A stretch of 64,000 nt of DNA from Rhodocytophaga rosea (GTDB taxonomy: Bacteria > Bacteroidota > Bacteroidia > Cytophagales > 172606-1), in contig NZ_CP048222.1 in the NCBI RefSeq assembly GCF_010119975.1, positions 8,036,501 through 8,100,500 of the forward strand, read 5' to 3'. Shown here one piece after another: positions 25,135 through 34,162 of the stretch (position 1 is its first letter; every line of letters starts with the position of its first letter). The translations under genes were made by a program, and so were the position numbers. The notes beneath the pieces were generated by a model. The model saw only the letters and a list, made by a program, of their open reading frames with translations. It did no database searches and was not told where the DNA came from.

Positions 25135-27003
25135 ATGATACATTTTAACTCACAATCTATGTCTAACATGAACTGGTCTATCCGGACAAAAATTCTGCTG
25201 GGCTTATTGCCTTTGCTTTTGCTGGTAGTGATGAATTACGGTGTTTCCTATCAACCCAATAGCTGGGGTGATGAATTAATACTGACTATATTTATAGCTG
25301 CTATTGTATTGTTTTACTGGGTGTTGCAACAGGTTTTTATCAAACCCTTGAGCTATCTGACAGATCGGATTAGCCGTATTTCGGAAGGGGATTACACCCA
25401 GTGCATTGAATATGCACACAACGATGAACTGGGAAACATTGCGGATGTAGTAGATAAACTGGCCGAAAATGCACAGAATGCAACAACATTCATAACAAAT
25501 ATTAAAGATGGAAATCTGGATGCCGAATACACTAAATCAAGGGCAAGTTCAGATGAACAAAAAGATGGACTAGCCGGAACGCTGATTGGCTTGCGAGATC
25601 ATATGAAAACCATAGCAGAACAGGAAAGAGAGCGGAACTGGGCAACTGAAGGATTAGCTAAGTTTGTGTATATTCTGCGGGCCAATAATGAGGAAATTAC
25701 AACGCTGGGCGATAAAATTATTACCAACCTGGTCAAGTATGTGAATGCCAACCAGGGCGGTTTGTTTGTAGTAAATCAGGAAGAGGACACTACGTATTTA
25801 GAACTGGTTTCCTGTTACGCTTTCGATCGCAAGAAATTCATCCAGCGTAAAATTCAGCCCGGCGAAGGAATGGTAGGACAAGCATATCTCGAAAAAGATA
25901 CTATATATCTTACTGAGATTCCGGATGATTATATTACGATTACTTCCGGTTTAGGTCTGGCCAATCCCAGCTGTATATTAATTGTGCCACTCAAAGTGAA
26001 TGATCAGATTCTGGGCGTAGTAGAACTGGCTTCATTTCATACTTTTCCAACCTACCAGATAGCTTTTATTGAAAAGCTGGGAGAAAGTATAGCGTCTACT
26101 ATTTCCAATGCCAAAGTGAACGAACGTACCAAACGCCTGCTGGAAGAGTCGCAGGAACAATCAGAAGAGATGCGGGCACAGGAAGAAGAAATGCGCCAGA
26201 ATATGGAAGAACTGCATGCCACCCAGGAAGATTTGCAGCGGAAAAATATAGAACGGCAGCAGGCAGAAAAAGAACTGATGCGTGCCCAATCTTACCTCAA
26301 CAGCATTATCAATAAAATCGGCAATCCTATTCTGGTAAAAGACCGCAAACACCGGCTCATTCTGATTAATGATGCTTTTTGTGAATTTGCCGGCATGAAA
26401 CGGGAGCAAATGCTTAACAAAAGCGACCATGACCTGTTTCCGAAAGAACAAGCAGATATATTCTATGCCATGGATGAAGTAGTATTCAATTCCGGGGAAG
26501 ACAATATCAATGTGGAAACCAATACAGATAGCCATGGTGTCGAACGTACTGTTGTAACCAAGAAAACCGTTTTCAAAGATGAATCCGGAGAAACTTTCCT
26601 GGTGGCAACTGTTACGGATATTTCCGATACCAGGCAGCTTGAAAACGTACTCAGCCAGGAGAAAACCATGCTGGATACCCTGATGGATAGTTTGCAGGAA
26701 ATGGTAGCATTTAAAGATGCCAGCGGCCGCTTCCTGAAAGCAAATAAAGCCTTAGCCGATAAATTTAAAATTCCTCAAAAAGAAGAGATCGCCGGAAAAA
26801 CGGTGTTTGATTATTTACCCAAAGAACAGGCAGAAATTCTATCGAGCAAAGAACAAGAGGTAATTACTACCGGGAAAACTGTAGAGAGTGAAGAAAGGCT
26901 TATACTGCCAGATGGCTCTGATACCTCTGGAGTAAGCAGCCAGATTCCATTTAAAGATACAAAGGGAAATATTTCAGGAACGCTGCATATTTTCAAGCAG
27001 TAA
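25135..27003 (+). CDS. Membrane HAMP-GAF-PAS-PAS sensor protein without a visible output domain
   Basis: 622 residues. Two N-terminal membrane helices are followed by a HAMP segment (IKPLSYLTDRISRISEGDYT), a GAF domain at about 170-320 (AYFDRKKF and GVVELASFHTFPTYQ are typical), a long coiled coil at 325-385 (SEEMRAQEEEMRQNMEEL) and two PAS domains at about 385-500 and 505-620. The protein ends after the second PAS; no kinase, cyclase or methyl-accepting segment is seen. It may act through protein contacts or through an unlinked kinase. A terminator follows, so a lost downstream domain is unlikely. Confidence 0.85.
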   Translation: MIHFNSQSMSNMNWSIRTKILLGLLPLLLLVVMNYGVSYQPNSWGDELILTIFIAAIVLFYWVLQQVFIKPLSYLTDRISRISEGDYTQCIEYAHNDELGNIADVVDKLAENAQNATTFITNIKDGNLDAEYTKSRASSDEQKDGLAGTLIGLRDHMKTIAEQERERNWATEGLAKFVYILRANNEEITTLGDKIITNLVKYVNANQGGLFVVNQEEDTTYLELVSCYAFDRKKFIQRKIQPGEGMVGQAYLEKDTIYLTEIPDDYITITSGLGLANPSCILIVPLKVNDQILGVVELASFHTFPTYQIAFIEKLGESIASTISNAKVNERTKRLLEESQEQSEEMRAQEEEMRQNMEELHATQEDLQRKNIERQQAEKELMRAQSYLNSIINKIGNPILVKDRKHRLILINDAFCEFAGMKREQMLNKSDHDLFPKEQADIFYAMDEVVFNSGEDNINVETNTDSHGVERTVVTKKTVFKDESGETFLVATVTDISDTRQLENVLSQEKTMLDTLMDSLQEMVAFKDASGRFLKANKALADKFKIPQKEEIAGKTVFDYLPKEQAEILSSKEQEVITTGKTVESEERLILPDGSDTSGVSSQIPFKDTKGNISGTLHIFKQ

Positions 27004-27024
27004 CAAACTATCTTATCCTGAACG

Positions 27025-27062
27025 AAAGCAAGCTCAATTTAATAAAATGAGCTTGCTTTTTC
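27025..27062 (+). terminator. Intrinsic terminator after the GAF/PAS sensor
   Basis: Perfect 12-bp stem (aaagcaagctca at 27025-27036, complement at 27048-27059), an 11-base loop, then a T tract. Confidence 0.85.
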
Positions 27063-27213
27063 ATTTTTAAGCTATCTGCAATATTCATAAACCGGTACAT
27101 ATTTAAGACAGAAGCAAGCTGGCATTACCTGATTCATTAACCAATACTTGTTTGGCAAATCCCTTCTGAAACCGGCAGATTCTTAGTAATTTTACCGATT
27201 GTTTTATTACTCC

Positions 27214-30096
27214 ATGCAAACAAACCACCAGCTTGCAGCTACTGAGTCTGCGCCTTTGTCAAGTGACGCTACCGGCTATGAAAATATAGAAATCTTCGGT
27301 GCCCGCGAACACAATCTTAAAAATATTGACGTTAAAATCCCCCGCAACAAACTAGTTGTTATAACCGGTATCAGCGGAAGCGGAAAATCTTCCCTGGCTT
27401 TCGATACTGTATATGCTGAAGGGCAGCGGCGGTATATGGAAAGTTTCTCAGCTTACGCCCGGTCTTTTCTGGGAAATATGGAACGGCCCAATGTGGATAA
27501 AATAAATGGCCTGAGTCCGGTTATTTCCATTGAGCAGAAAACCACTTCCCGCAATCCCAGGTCAACAGTAGGCACGGTTACAGAAATCTATGATTTTATG
27601 CGCCTGCTCTATGCACGTACCGCCGAGGCTTTTTCCTATGTGACCGGCGAAAAAATGACACGCCAGTCGCAGGACCAGATCATCAACCATATTCTGCAAA
27701 ATTTCATCAATCAGAAACTGATCTTGCTGGCACCGGTTGTGAAAGGGAGAAAAGGGCATTACCGGGAGTTGTTTGTGCAGATCAGCAAAATGGGCTTTAC
27801 CAAAGTACGGGTGGATGGCGACATTCAGGATATAAAAGCCAAAATGCAGGTAGACCGCTACAAAACCCATGATATTGAAATTGTAATAGATAGGCTGGTT
27901 GTTCGGGAAGATGAACGGTTCCGTATTTCGCAATCTGTACAAACTTCCTTGCAGCATGGCAAAGGTATTATGATGATCCAGGATGAAAAGGGCAAAGCCA
28001 CTCAGTTTTCTAAATTCCTGATGTGCCCCACATCCGGCATTGCCTACGACGAACCTGCCCCCAATACCTTTTCTTTCAACTCACCTTATGGGGCCTGTCC
28101 GGTGTGTAATGGATTAGGAGTGATTGAGGAAATTACTGAAGATGCCATTATTCCAGACAAAGAACTGAGTGTGAGCCGGGGAGCTATTCTTCCGTTGGGT
28201 GAATACCGCGAGATATGGATTTTTAATGAGATTGGTACACTGCTCAAAAAATTTAAGGTCAACATCAGCACGCCTGTTAAAGATTATCCGCCGGATGCCC
28301 TGCAAGCCTTATTATATGGTACGGATTCTTTAATTCTTAAGAAGGACCCGGAAGCCAAAATTGTTCACAATCAGTATGTATACCGGTTTGAAGGTATAAT
28401 TAATTTCCTGAAGAAACAGCAGGAAAGTGCTTCCGAAAAAATGCAGGACTGGCTACAGGATTATATGGTTACCAGTGTATGTCCAGAATGTAAGGGAGCC
28501 CGATTAAAAAAAGAATCCTTGCATTTTAAAATTGACAACCGCAATATTTCTGAACTGGCCCATATGGGGATCACCGAACTTTCCGGCTGGTTCTCGGACC
28601 TGGAAACACGCCTGAGTGATCGGCAAAACCTGATTGCTGCAGAAGTGCTGAAAGAAATCCGGAAGCGTATCGGCTTTTTGCTTGACATTGGTCTGGATTA
28701 CCTCAACCTGGACCGGCCCTTGCGTACCCTTTCAGGAGGGGAAGCCCAGCGTATCCGCCTGGCTACTCAGATTGGCACCCAGCTCGTTGGCGTATTGTAT
28801 ATCCTTGACGAACCCAGCATTGGATTACACCAGCGGGATAATGTTAAACTGATCGAAGCCCTGAAAAAACTCCGGGATGTAGGCAATTCTGTGCTGGTGG
28901 TGGAACACGACAAAGACATGATGCTGGCTTCAGACTATATTCTAGATATTGGTCCTGGCGCTGGTCGCCATGGCGGACAAGTCGTAGCGGAAGGTAATCC
29001 GGATGATTTCCTCAAAAACGACAGTATGACGGCGGCGTATCTGAATGGAAAAACAGGCATAGAAATTCCTGAGCAACGCAGAGCTGGAAACGGGCTGGAA
29101 TTAATGTTGAAGAATGCTACCGGCAATAACCTGAAAAGCGTAACATTAAAATTGCCACTGGGCAAAATGATTTGTATCACCGGCGTTTCCGGTAGTGGTA
29201 AATCCACCCTGATTCATGATACGCTGTTTCCTATTCTGAACAAACATTTTTTCAATGCCAGAAGAGATGCGCTTCCTTTCCAGTCGGTAGAAGGTCTGGA
29301 ACATATTGATAAAGTGATTGAAGTGGACCAGTCGCCCATTGGACGTACACCCCGTTCTAATCCGGTTACCTATACCGGCGCATTTACTGATATCCGGGCT
29401 TTATTTACTGAACTGCCGGAATCTAAGATCAGAGGTTATAAACCTGGGCGTTTTTCTTTCAATGTAAAAGGAGGAAGATGCGAATCCTGCGAAGGAGCTG
29501 GTATGAAACTGATTGAAATGGAGTTTTTGCCAGATGTATATGTTCCCTGCGAGACTTGTAAAGGCAAACGTTACAACCGCCAGACCCTGGAAGTACGCTT
29601 CAAAGGAAAATCCATTTCTGATGTGCTCGACATGACTGTAGAGCAGGCCGTAGAATTCTTTGAAAACCAGCCCAAAATTCTCCGCCGCATCAAAACCTTA
29701 AATGATGTAGGCTTAGGCTATATAACCCTTGGTCAGCATGCAACTACGCTTTCGGGAGGAGAAGCCCAACGGGTGAAATTAGCGCAGGAGCTTTCGAAAA
29801 AGGATACTGGCAAAACGTTGTATATTCTGGATGAACCTACCACCGGACTACATTTTCAGGATATTAAGCAATTATTAGATGTGTTGAATAAGCTGGTAGG
29901 CAAAGGAAATACCGTGCTTATCATTGAACACAACCTGGACGTGATCAAAGTGGCTGACCATATTATTGACCTGGGGCCGGAAGGAGGCGATAAGGGAGGA
30001 AAAATTATTACCGAAGGCACTCCAGAAGAAGTAGCTAAGAACAAAAAAAGCTATACCGCTCAATTTCTCAAAGAGGAGCTAAAGGGGAAAAGGTGA
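27214..30096 (+). CDS. uvrA: Excinuclease ABC subunit A
   Basis: Damage-recognition ATPase of nucleotide excision repair. The frame is open from a TTG at 27199, but the ATG at 27214 ([15 protein letters not shown]) is the natural start, giving 960 residues. Two ABC modules are complete: Walker [13 protein letters not shown] and [13 protein letters not shown], signatures [16 protein letters not shown] and [18 protein letters not shown], Walker [11 protein letters not shown] and [10 protein letters not shown]. The second zinc module is intact (CESCEGAG and [10 protein letters not shown]). In the first, the usual CxxC before the [14 protein letters not shown] stretch reads CPTSG, so one zinc ligand is replaced, a variation I believe occurs in some Bacteroidota homologues. 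Confidence 0.97.
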   Translation: MQTNHQLAATESAPLSSDATGYENIEIFGAREHNLKNIDVKIPRNKLVVITGISGSGKSSLAFDTVYAEGQRRYMESFSAYARSFLGNMERPNVDKINGLSPVISIEQKTTSRNPRSTVGTVTEIYDFMRLLYARTAEAFSYVTGEKMTRQSQDQIINHILQNFINQKLILLAPVVKGRKGHYRELFVQISKMGFTKVRVDGDIQDIKAKMQVDRYKTHDIEIVIDRLVVREDERFRISQSVQTSLQHGKGIMMIQDEKGKATQFSKFLMCPTSGIAYDEPAPNTFSFNSPYGACPVCNGLGVIEEITEDAIIPDKELSVSRGAILPLGEYREIWIFNEIGTLLKKFKVNISTPVKDYPPDALQALLYGTDSLILKKDPEAKIVHNQYVYRFEGIINFLKKQQESASEKMQDWLQDYMVTSVCPECKGARLKKESLHFKIDNRNISELAHMGITELSGWFSDLETRLSDRQNLIAAEVLKEIRKRIGFLLDIGLDYLNLDRPLRTLSGGEAQRIRLATQIGTQLVGVLYILDEPSIGLHQRDNVKLIEALKKLRDVGNSVLVVEHDKDMMLASDYILDIGPGAGRHGGQVVAEGNPDDFLKNDSMTAAYLNGKTGIEIPEQRRAGNGLELMLKNATGNNLKSVTLKLPLGKMICITGVSGSGKSTLIHDTLFPILNKHFFNARRDALPFQSVEGLEHIDKVIEVDQSPIGRTPRSNPVTYTGAFTDIRALFTELPESKIRGYKPGRFSFNVKGGRCESCEGAGMKLIEMEFLPDVYVPCETCKGKRYNRQTLEVRFKGKSISDVLDMTVEQAVEFFENQPKILRRIKTLNDVGLGYITLGQHATTLSGGEAQRVKLAQELSKKDTGKTLYILDEPTTGLHFQDIKQLLDVLNKLVGKGNTVLIIEHNLDVIKVADHIIDLGPEGGDKGGKIITEGTPEEVAKNKKSYTAQFLKEELKGKR

Positions 30097-30253
30097 AGTT
30101 TTACGAAAGGTGAATCGATTAACATATGCCATCTGTAATTTTCCGGTGAAGTCCGGAATTATAGCTTCGTGTATTTACTGTTTCTTCTATTTGCTCACTA
30201 TTACTTTTATTTAATAAAATCGATAAAGGTGTAAGTGGAAAATTCTAGAATCA

Positions 30254-30607
30254 ATGGAACAGCGGATATATAAACTCATACTTATTTTAGGTATAAGTAT
30301 CACTTTTGAAACGGTAATATTTAGCTTATATCTATATTTAACTGAACGGTCACTCGTTATATTATTTAGCTTTTTTGTTACCTATTTTTTATTGCTCTTT
30401 TTCTTAAAACGAGCCCAGGTTTTTGATAAATTAAGTTTTCCGCAGGCATTACTATATTCTTTGCTTATTGCTATACCTGTAATAGTCTTACCTCCAGCAA
30501 TAGGCTTATTTTGTCAGCCTATTATCAGAGGACAAATGCCTGGTCTGGAGAATATTGATAACATCAATTGGATGCCTCTTGAAAAGGAGTATTCATTCTG
30601 TCTTTAA
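30254..30607 (+). CDS. Small membrane protein (117 aa)
   Basis: I do not recognise it. Three hydrophobic segments are visible (LILILGISITFETVIFSLYL, VILFSFFVTYFLLLFFL and LLYSLLIAIPVIVLPPAIGL) with a short hydrophilic tail ending EKEYSFCL. It ends inside the start region of a second frame (30595-30921), overlapping by 13 bases, so the two are probably translationally coupled. Confidence 0.55.
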   Translation: MEQRIYKLILILGISITFETVIFSLYLYLTERSLVILFSFFVTYFLLLFFLKRAQVFDKLSFPQALLYSLLIAIPVIVLPPAIGLFCQPIIRGQMPGLENIDNINWMPLEKEYSFCL

Positions 30608-30921
30608 TAAAGTTTATTTTTGCTTCTATCATAGCTTTTATTTTCTTAACTCGCCTGGACGCTATTATTGGTTTAACCGACGAGAAAGAGTTACAACTAT
30701 ACGGGGCAACTACTCATGGTGTCATTTTCAGAAAGTGGAAACACCGGCATTTGTTTCTTGTGAAAATTGAATATCATATTGATGGCAGCAGATATGAAAC
30801 AGATGCTAAGATTGATCGAAAAAATAGTTTTTCAGAAAAAGATACTGTAACAGTTTTTTATTCTACCCGGCATCCTTATATATCCGTAATCAGGGAATTT
30901 TCAGATCACCTCGTGAAATAA
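30595..30921 (+). CDS. Membrane-anchored DUF3592-like protein with a non-ATG start
   Basis: An open frame ends at TAA 30919-30921 and runs back to a stop at 30580-30582. It has no ATG near its front, so a start at ATT 30595 or CTG 30598 is inferred, just after aaaaggag at 30583-30590, a fair ribosome site. About 108 residues: a membrane segment (LIKFIFASIIAFIFLTRLDA), then a soluble beta-rich part with KIEYHIDGSRYETDAKI and DTVTVFYSTRHPYIS. This resembles DUF3592 proteins, which have V-x-Y followed by VTVFYNP-like text. It overlaps the preceding small membrane gene. The coding nature is well supported; the start is not. Confidence 0.55.
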   Translation: MLSLIKFIFASIIAFIFLTRLDAIIGLTDEKELQLYGATTHGVIFRKWKHRHLFLVKIEYHIDGSRYETDAKIDRKNSFSEKDTVTVFYSTRHPYISVIREFSDHLVK

Positions 30922-31123
30922 TGTTAATATCAAAAAAAGACTGATAATTATAGCTGAGTGGAGTAAAGATTGAAGTTTGCTTAATAATAATTTAATTTGA
31001 TGTAGAGGAGTCAATTTACCTTATAAATTCATTTGCAAAATAATAGGATTTAATACTACTTTTTTTAACATTTCTCGTAAAATAACGTATAAGTTCATTC
31101 TCAACTCTTTAACGCACTCAGTT

Positions 31124-31945
31124 ATGCAAAAAAACAAAAAAAACAGCACCTCAGGTACTGACACTAATGAAAATAAAGCAGATGGTATCAAATCTGAAAA
31201 TGGCCAGACTGCCATTAAATCTGATTCTGCAAATACTGGTGTAACTGCCAAAAAGCAAAGCAAACAAAAGAAGGAAGGGAATGATGCAGCCGTAGATCAG
31301 CCAAAAGCCAAAAGTGGACAAAAAAGCAAAGTCAGTGCTTCAACCACTAAAGATACTGCAATGAAAGCTGTAGATAAAGCAAATGCAGGGGATGTGCCTG
31401 CAAAAAAATCTTCTGGCGGGGCCAGTAAAAAAACCAAACCAGGCAAAGTTGATACTACAGGCAGAGATATAACCGCTGACCGGGAGGCAATTATTGCTTC
31501 GGTAGATGCAGAAGCAGAAAAACAAACCGGCCGTCCGACAGGGGCAATTTATGGAAGTGGGGGAGATATTATTGCTGTTCAAAATCCCGCCTCTTCCGGC
31601 CAGGCGGCACAAGCGGCCGCTGCATATACGAAAGTGTACGGACTTATTCAGGCATCAGGCAATAACTTATTTCTAAGTCAGGGAAGTATTCCTGATGGCA
31701 AGTTGCAGCTGGTTAGTCAGACGAAAGACAAAGGATTTCAGGGGCAGGCTTCCGGATATAATGAGCAGTTTGTTACAGTGCTAGGTGAGTATCAGTCCGG
31801 AGATAATAAAAATAAGTTTTTAGTAAGGAGCATAGCTTCCCATAATGATATTGCCCGGCGTGCCTATGAGCTTTCTGAGTCTGGCGGTAATTCTTCTGAG
31901 GATAACTGGATCAGGGCTGAAAATGAGTTACTGGGGCCAAGCTAG
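31124..31945 (+). CDS. Low-complexity Lys-rich protein with a C-terminal DUF2934-like motif
   Basis: 273 residues. The first 120 or so are Lys/Ser/Asp/Gly-rich and disordered (MQKNKKNSTSGTDTNENK). A globular part follows (AIYGSGGDIIAVQNP and YGLIQASGNNLFLSQGSIPD). The last 30 residues read IARRAYELSESGGNSSEDNW followed by IRAENELL, matching the DUF2934 helix pair (IARRAYELwe..G.....HWlrAE). DUF2934 is a short motif of unknown function, often in stress-related or basic proteins. A hairpin terminator follows. Confidence 0.65.
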   Translation: MQKNKKNSTSGTDTNENKADGIKSENGQTAIKSDSANTGVTAKKQSKQKKEGNDAAVDQPKAKSGQKSKVSASTTKDTAMKAVDKANAGDVPAKKSSGGASKKTKPGKVDTTGRDITADREAIIASVDAEAEKQTGRPTGAIYGSGGDIIAVQNPASSGQAAQAAAAYTKVYGLIQASGNNLFLSQGSIPDGKLQLVSQTKDKGFQGQASGYNEQFVTVLGEYQSGDNKNKFLVRSIASHNDIARRAYELSESGGNSSEDNWIRAENELLGPS

Positions 31946-31989
31946 CATAAGATTTTATAACATAATTATATAGTTTTTACATTCATTTT

Positions 31990-32032
31990 ATCCATTTACT
32001 CAACGCAACATTTGAGTGAAATGGATTTTTTG
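31990..32032 (+). terminator. Intrinsic terminator after the DUF2934-like gene
   Basis: atccatttactcaa at 31990-32003 pairs with ttgagtgaaatggat at 32012-32026 with one bulged base, and a run of T follows. Confidence 0.8.
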
Positions 32033-32200
32033 TGTTCAGACAAACAGAAGAGGTAATTAATAGATTTTTTAGAAAGCTTTATAACATGTGTAATAGGGAA
32101 TAAATTATACCAGGTTGGTTGATTTAGTTTTTATTGCAAAAAAATTAGAATATAATAATATTTTTTTGTAGTTTAATCATGACCTAACCTACCTACTGTC

Positions 32201-33046
32201 ATGAGAACACCTTCCATAATACTCGTCCTCTTATTTTTTTTAAGTTTCCGGCTCATCGCACAGAATAATCCTGTAGGCACCTGGAAACTGCTTTCTGCCA
32301 AATATTCGAGTTCTACCGGTGAAGTAGACTATTTTAATAGTTATAATAAAAAGGAAACCAAAATTATCACTCCTACTCATTTTATGTGGATGACACAGCT
32401 ACCGGATAGCCTGAATCCAACAAGAGTTAAGCTAGCCAGTGCAGGAGGTGGTACCTATACGATGGAAGGGAATAATTACATAGAAAACCTGGAATATGCC
32501 TCCTGGGATGGATATGCCAAAGACAAAACTAATTTTACGCTGCAAACAGAAAGTAATAATAACGTTATGATTCAGTCTGGTACCATCAAATATCCGGATG
32601 GTAGCTTTGTGAAGCTGGAGGAAACCTGGCAACGCCAGAACTTTCCAGCCAATGACGGCAAACATGTAGGAACCTGGCATATGATTTCTCAAAAAGTGAC
32701 TGACCCCAAAGGTAAAACCACTAAAATGCAAATTGATACCATTAAGCAGGTGAAAATTCTGACGCCTACGCACTGGATGTTTATTAAAGAACATATCAAA
32801 GATGGAAAAAAATCATTCGCAGGAGCCAATGGAGGCAGTTATACGCTGAATGGAACCAGGTATGTGGAGTATCTGGAAAATGCTGAGGATGTTCAAACGG
32901 ACTATACCCTGGAGGTGAAAGGCAACAAACTGACTATGGTGGGTACCTTAACAACACCTGATGGACAAAAAACCATCTATGATGAAGTGTATATGAGAGA
33001 AACGCCTGGAAATAAAAAGCTGGCAAAAATGGATAAAAACCAATAG
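32201..33046 (+). CDS. Secreted protein with two tandem lipocalin-like repeats
   Basis: 281 residues. A signal peptide (MRTPSIILVLLFFLSFRLIA) precedes two similar halves. The first has GTWKLLSAKYSSSTG, TPTHFMWMTQ, GGGTYTMEGNNYIENLEYA and KLEETWQR; the second has GTWHMISQKVTD, TPTHWMFIKE, NGGSYTLNGTRYVEYLENA and YDEVYMRE. Each half is a roughly 120-residue beta-barrel of the lipocalin-like/DUF4488 type, so the gene arose by internal duplication. It probably binds a small ligand in the periplasm or on the surface, but nothing fixes which one. Confidence 0.75.
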   Translation: MRTPSIILVLLFFLSFRLIAQNNPVGTWKLLSAKYSSSTGEVDYFNSYNKKETKIITPTHFMWMTQLPDSLNPTRVKLASAGGGTYTMEGNNYIENLEYASWDGYAKDKTNFTLQTESNNNVMIQSGTIKYPDGSFVKLEETWQRQNFPANDGKHVGTWHMISQKVTDPKGKTTKMQIDTIKQVKILTPTHWMFIKEHIKDGKKSFAGANGGSYTLNGTRYVEYLENAEDVQTDYTLEVKGNKLTMVGTLTTPDGQKTIYDEVYMRETPGNKKLAKMDKNQ

Positions 33047-33079
33047 ATATCGATTCACCAATAATAGTGAAATAGTAAG

Positions 33080-33110
33080 AAGCGATGAGTTTAGCTCATC
33101 GCTTATTTTT
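33080..33110 (+). terminator. Intrinsic terminator between convergent genes
   Basis: Perfect 10-bp stem (aagcgatgag at 33080-33089, complement at 33095-33104), 5-base loop, then attttttat. It ends the lipocalin-like gene and may also serve korB on the opposite strand. Confidence 0.85.
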
Positions 33111-34162
33111 TATCTCAATCCGGCGTTAATACTGGCTAAAGCTGCCGATCCCGGGCATAATTCTTTTTCAGTAAGTGTATTTAGGGGCTGTTTTGTTGTA
33201 TTGAGCGTTTCATGCAGTTCCTTAAAGTCGGTATTTACATACAATAAACCTGTCAGGATTTCGCCTTTGGCTCTTGCTTTTTGTAAGGCATTTGCCGCAG
33301 AAATCCGGTTCTGTGGGTCCCAGTCTTTGGCGAGTTTATGCAGATGCAGATAACTGCCATCGTGCATGGTGACGAGTGTATCGGTACCTTCATCATAATA
33401 TGCCTTTATTTCTCTTTTTTCAGGAACAAAATCTACGGTAGACGTAGCTTCCACATGTTCCCGTACATAATCATAGGATTTTGTAGAACCCGGATTATTG
33501 TTGAAAGTAACACATGGTGAGATTACATTGATAAACGCAAAGCCTTTGTGGTGTATGGCTGCCTTTATGAGCGGAACCAGTTGCTGTTTATCTCCACTAA
33601 AACTCTGGGCAACAAAGGTAGCTCCCAGTTCTACAGCCAGACTTGCTAAATCTATCGCTTGAAAAGGATTGACAGAGCCGGATTTACTTTTAGAACCTTC
33701 GTCGGCTGTAGCAGAATCCTGGCCTTTGGTGAGTCCATAACAGCCATTATTCATCACAATATAGACCATATTCAGGTTGCGCCGGATCACATGTACGAAC
33801 TGTCCCATCCCAATCGAAGCAGAATCGCCGTCTCCGGAAACGCCAAAATAGACCAGGTTCCGGTTGGCCAGGTTAGCCCCGGTAGCTACCGATGGCATTC
33901 GTCCATGAACTGAATTAAATCCATGCGAATTTCCCAGAAAATAAGTAGGTGTTTTGGAAGAGCAGCCAATACCGGAAAGTTTAGCGACATGGTGTGGCTC
34001 TATAGACATTTCATAGCAGGCCTGTACAATAGCTGCGCTGATACTGTCGTGGCCACAACCGGCACATAAAGTAGAGAGGGCGCCTTCGTATTCTTTTTTT
34101 GTATACCCTATTTTATTGGTGGGTAGTTTCGGATGCCTAAATAATGGCCGCAGGTAACTCAT
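33110..34162 (-). CDS. korB: 2-oxoacid:ferredoxin oxidoreductase, beta subunit
   Basis: Thiamine-diphosphate subunit that, with KorA, converts 2-oxoglutarate (or a related 2-oxoacid) plus CoA to the acyl-CoA and reduced ferredoxin. The ATG at 34162 (MSYLRPLFRHPKL) is preferred over a longer frame from 34237 and gives 350 residues. LCAGCGHDSISAAIVQA carries the Cys that binds the Fe-S cluster, with a second Cys in LSGIGCSSKTPTYF, and FGVSGDGDSASIGMGQFVH plus IVMNNGCYGLTKGQ form the TPP/Mg site. It overlaps the 3' end of korA by 26 bp, so the two are translationally coupled. Confidence 0.92.
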   Translation of the reverse strand: MSYLRPLFRHPKLPTNKIGYTKKEYEGALSTLCAGCGHDSISAAIVQACYEMSIEPHHVAKLSGIGCSSKTPTYFLGNSHGFNSVHGRMPSVATGANLANRNLVYFGVSGDGDSASIGMGQFVHVIRRNLNMVYIVMNNGCYGLTKGQDSATADEGSKSKSGSVNPFQAIDLASLAVELGATFVAQSFSGDKQQLVPLIKAAIHHKGFAFINVISPCVTFNNNPGSTKSYDYVREHVEATSTVDFVPEKREIKAYYDEGTDTLVTMHDGSYLHLHKLAKDWDPQNRISAANALQKARAKGEILTGLLYVNTDFKELHETLNTTKQPLNTLTEKELCPGSAALASINAGLR

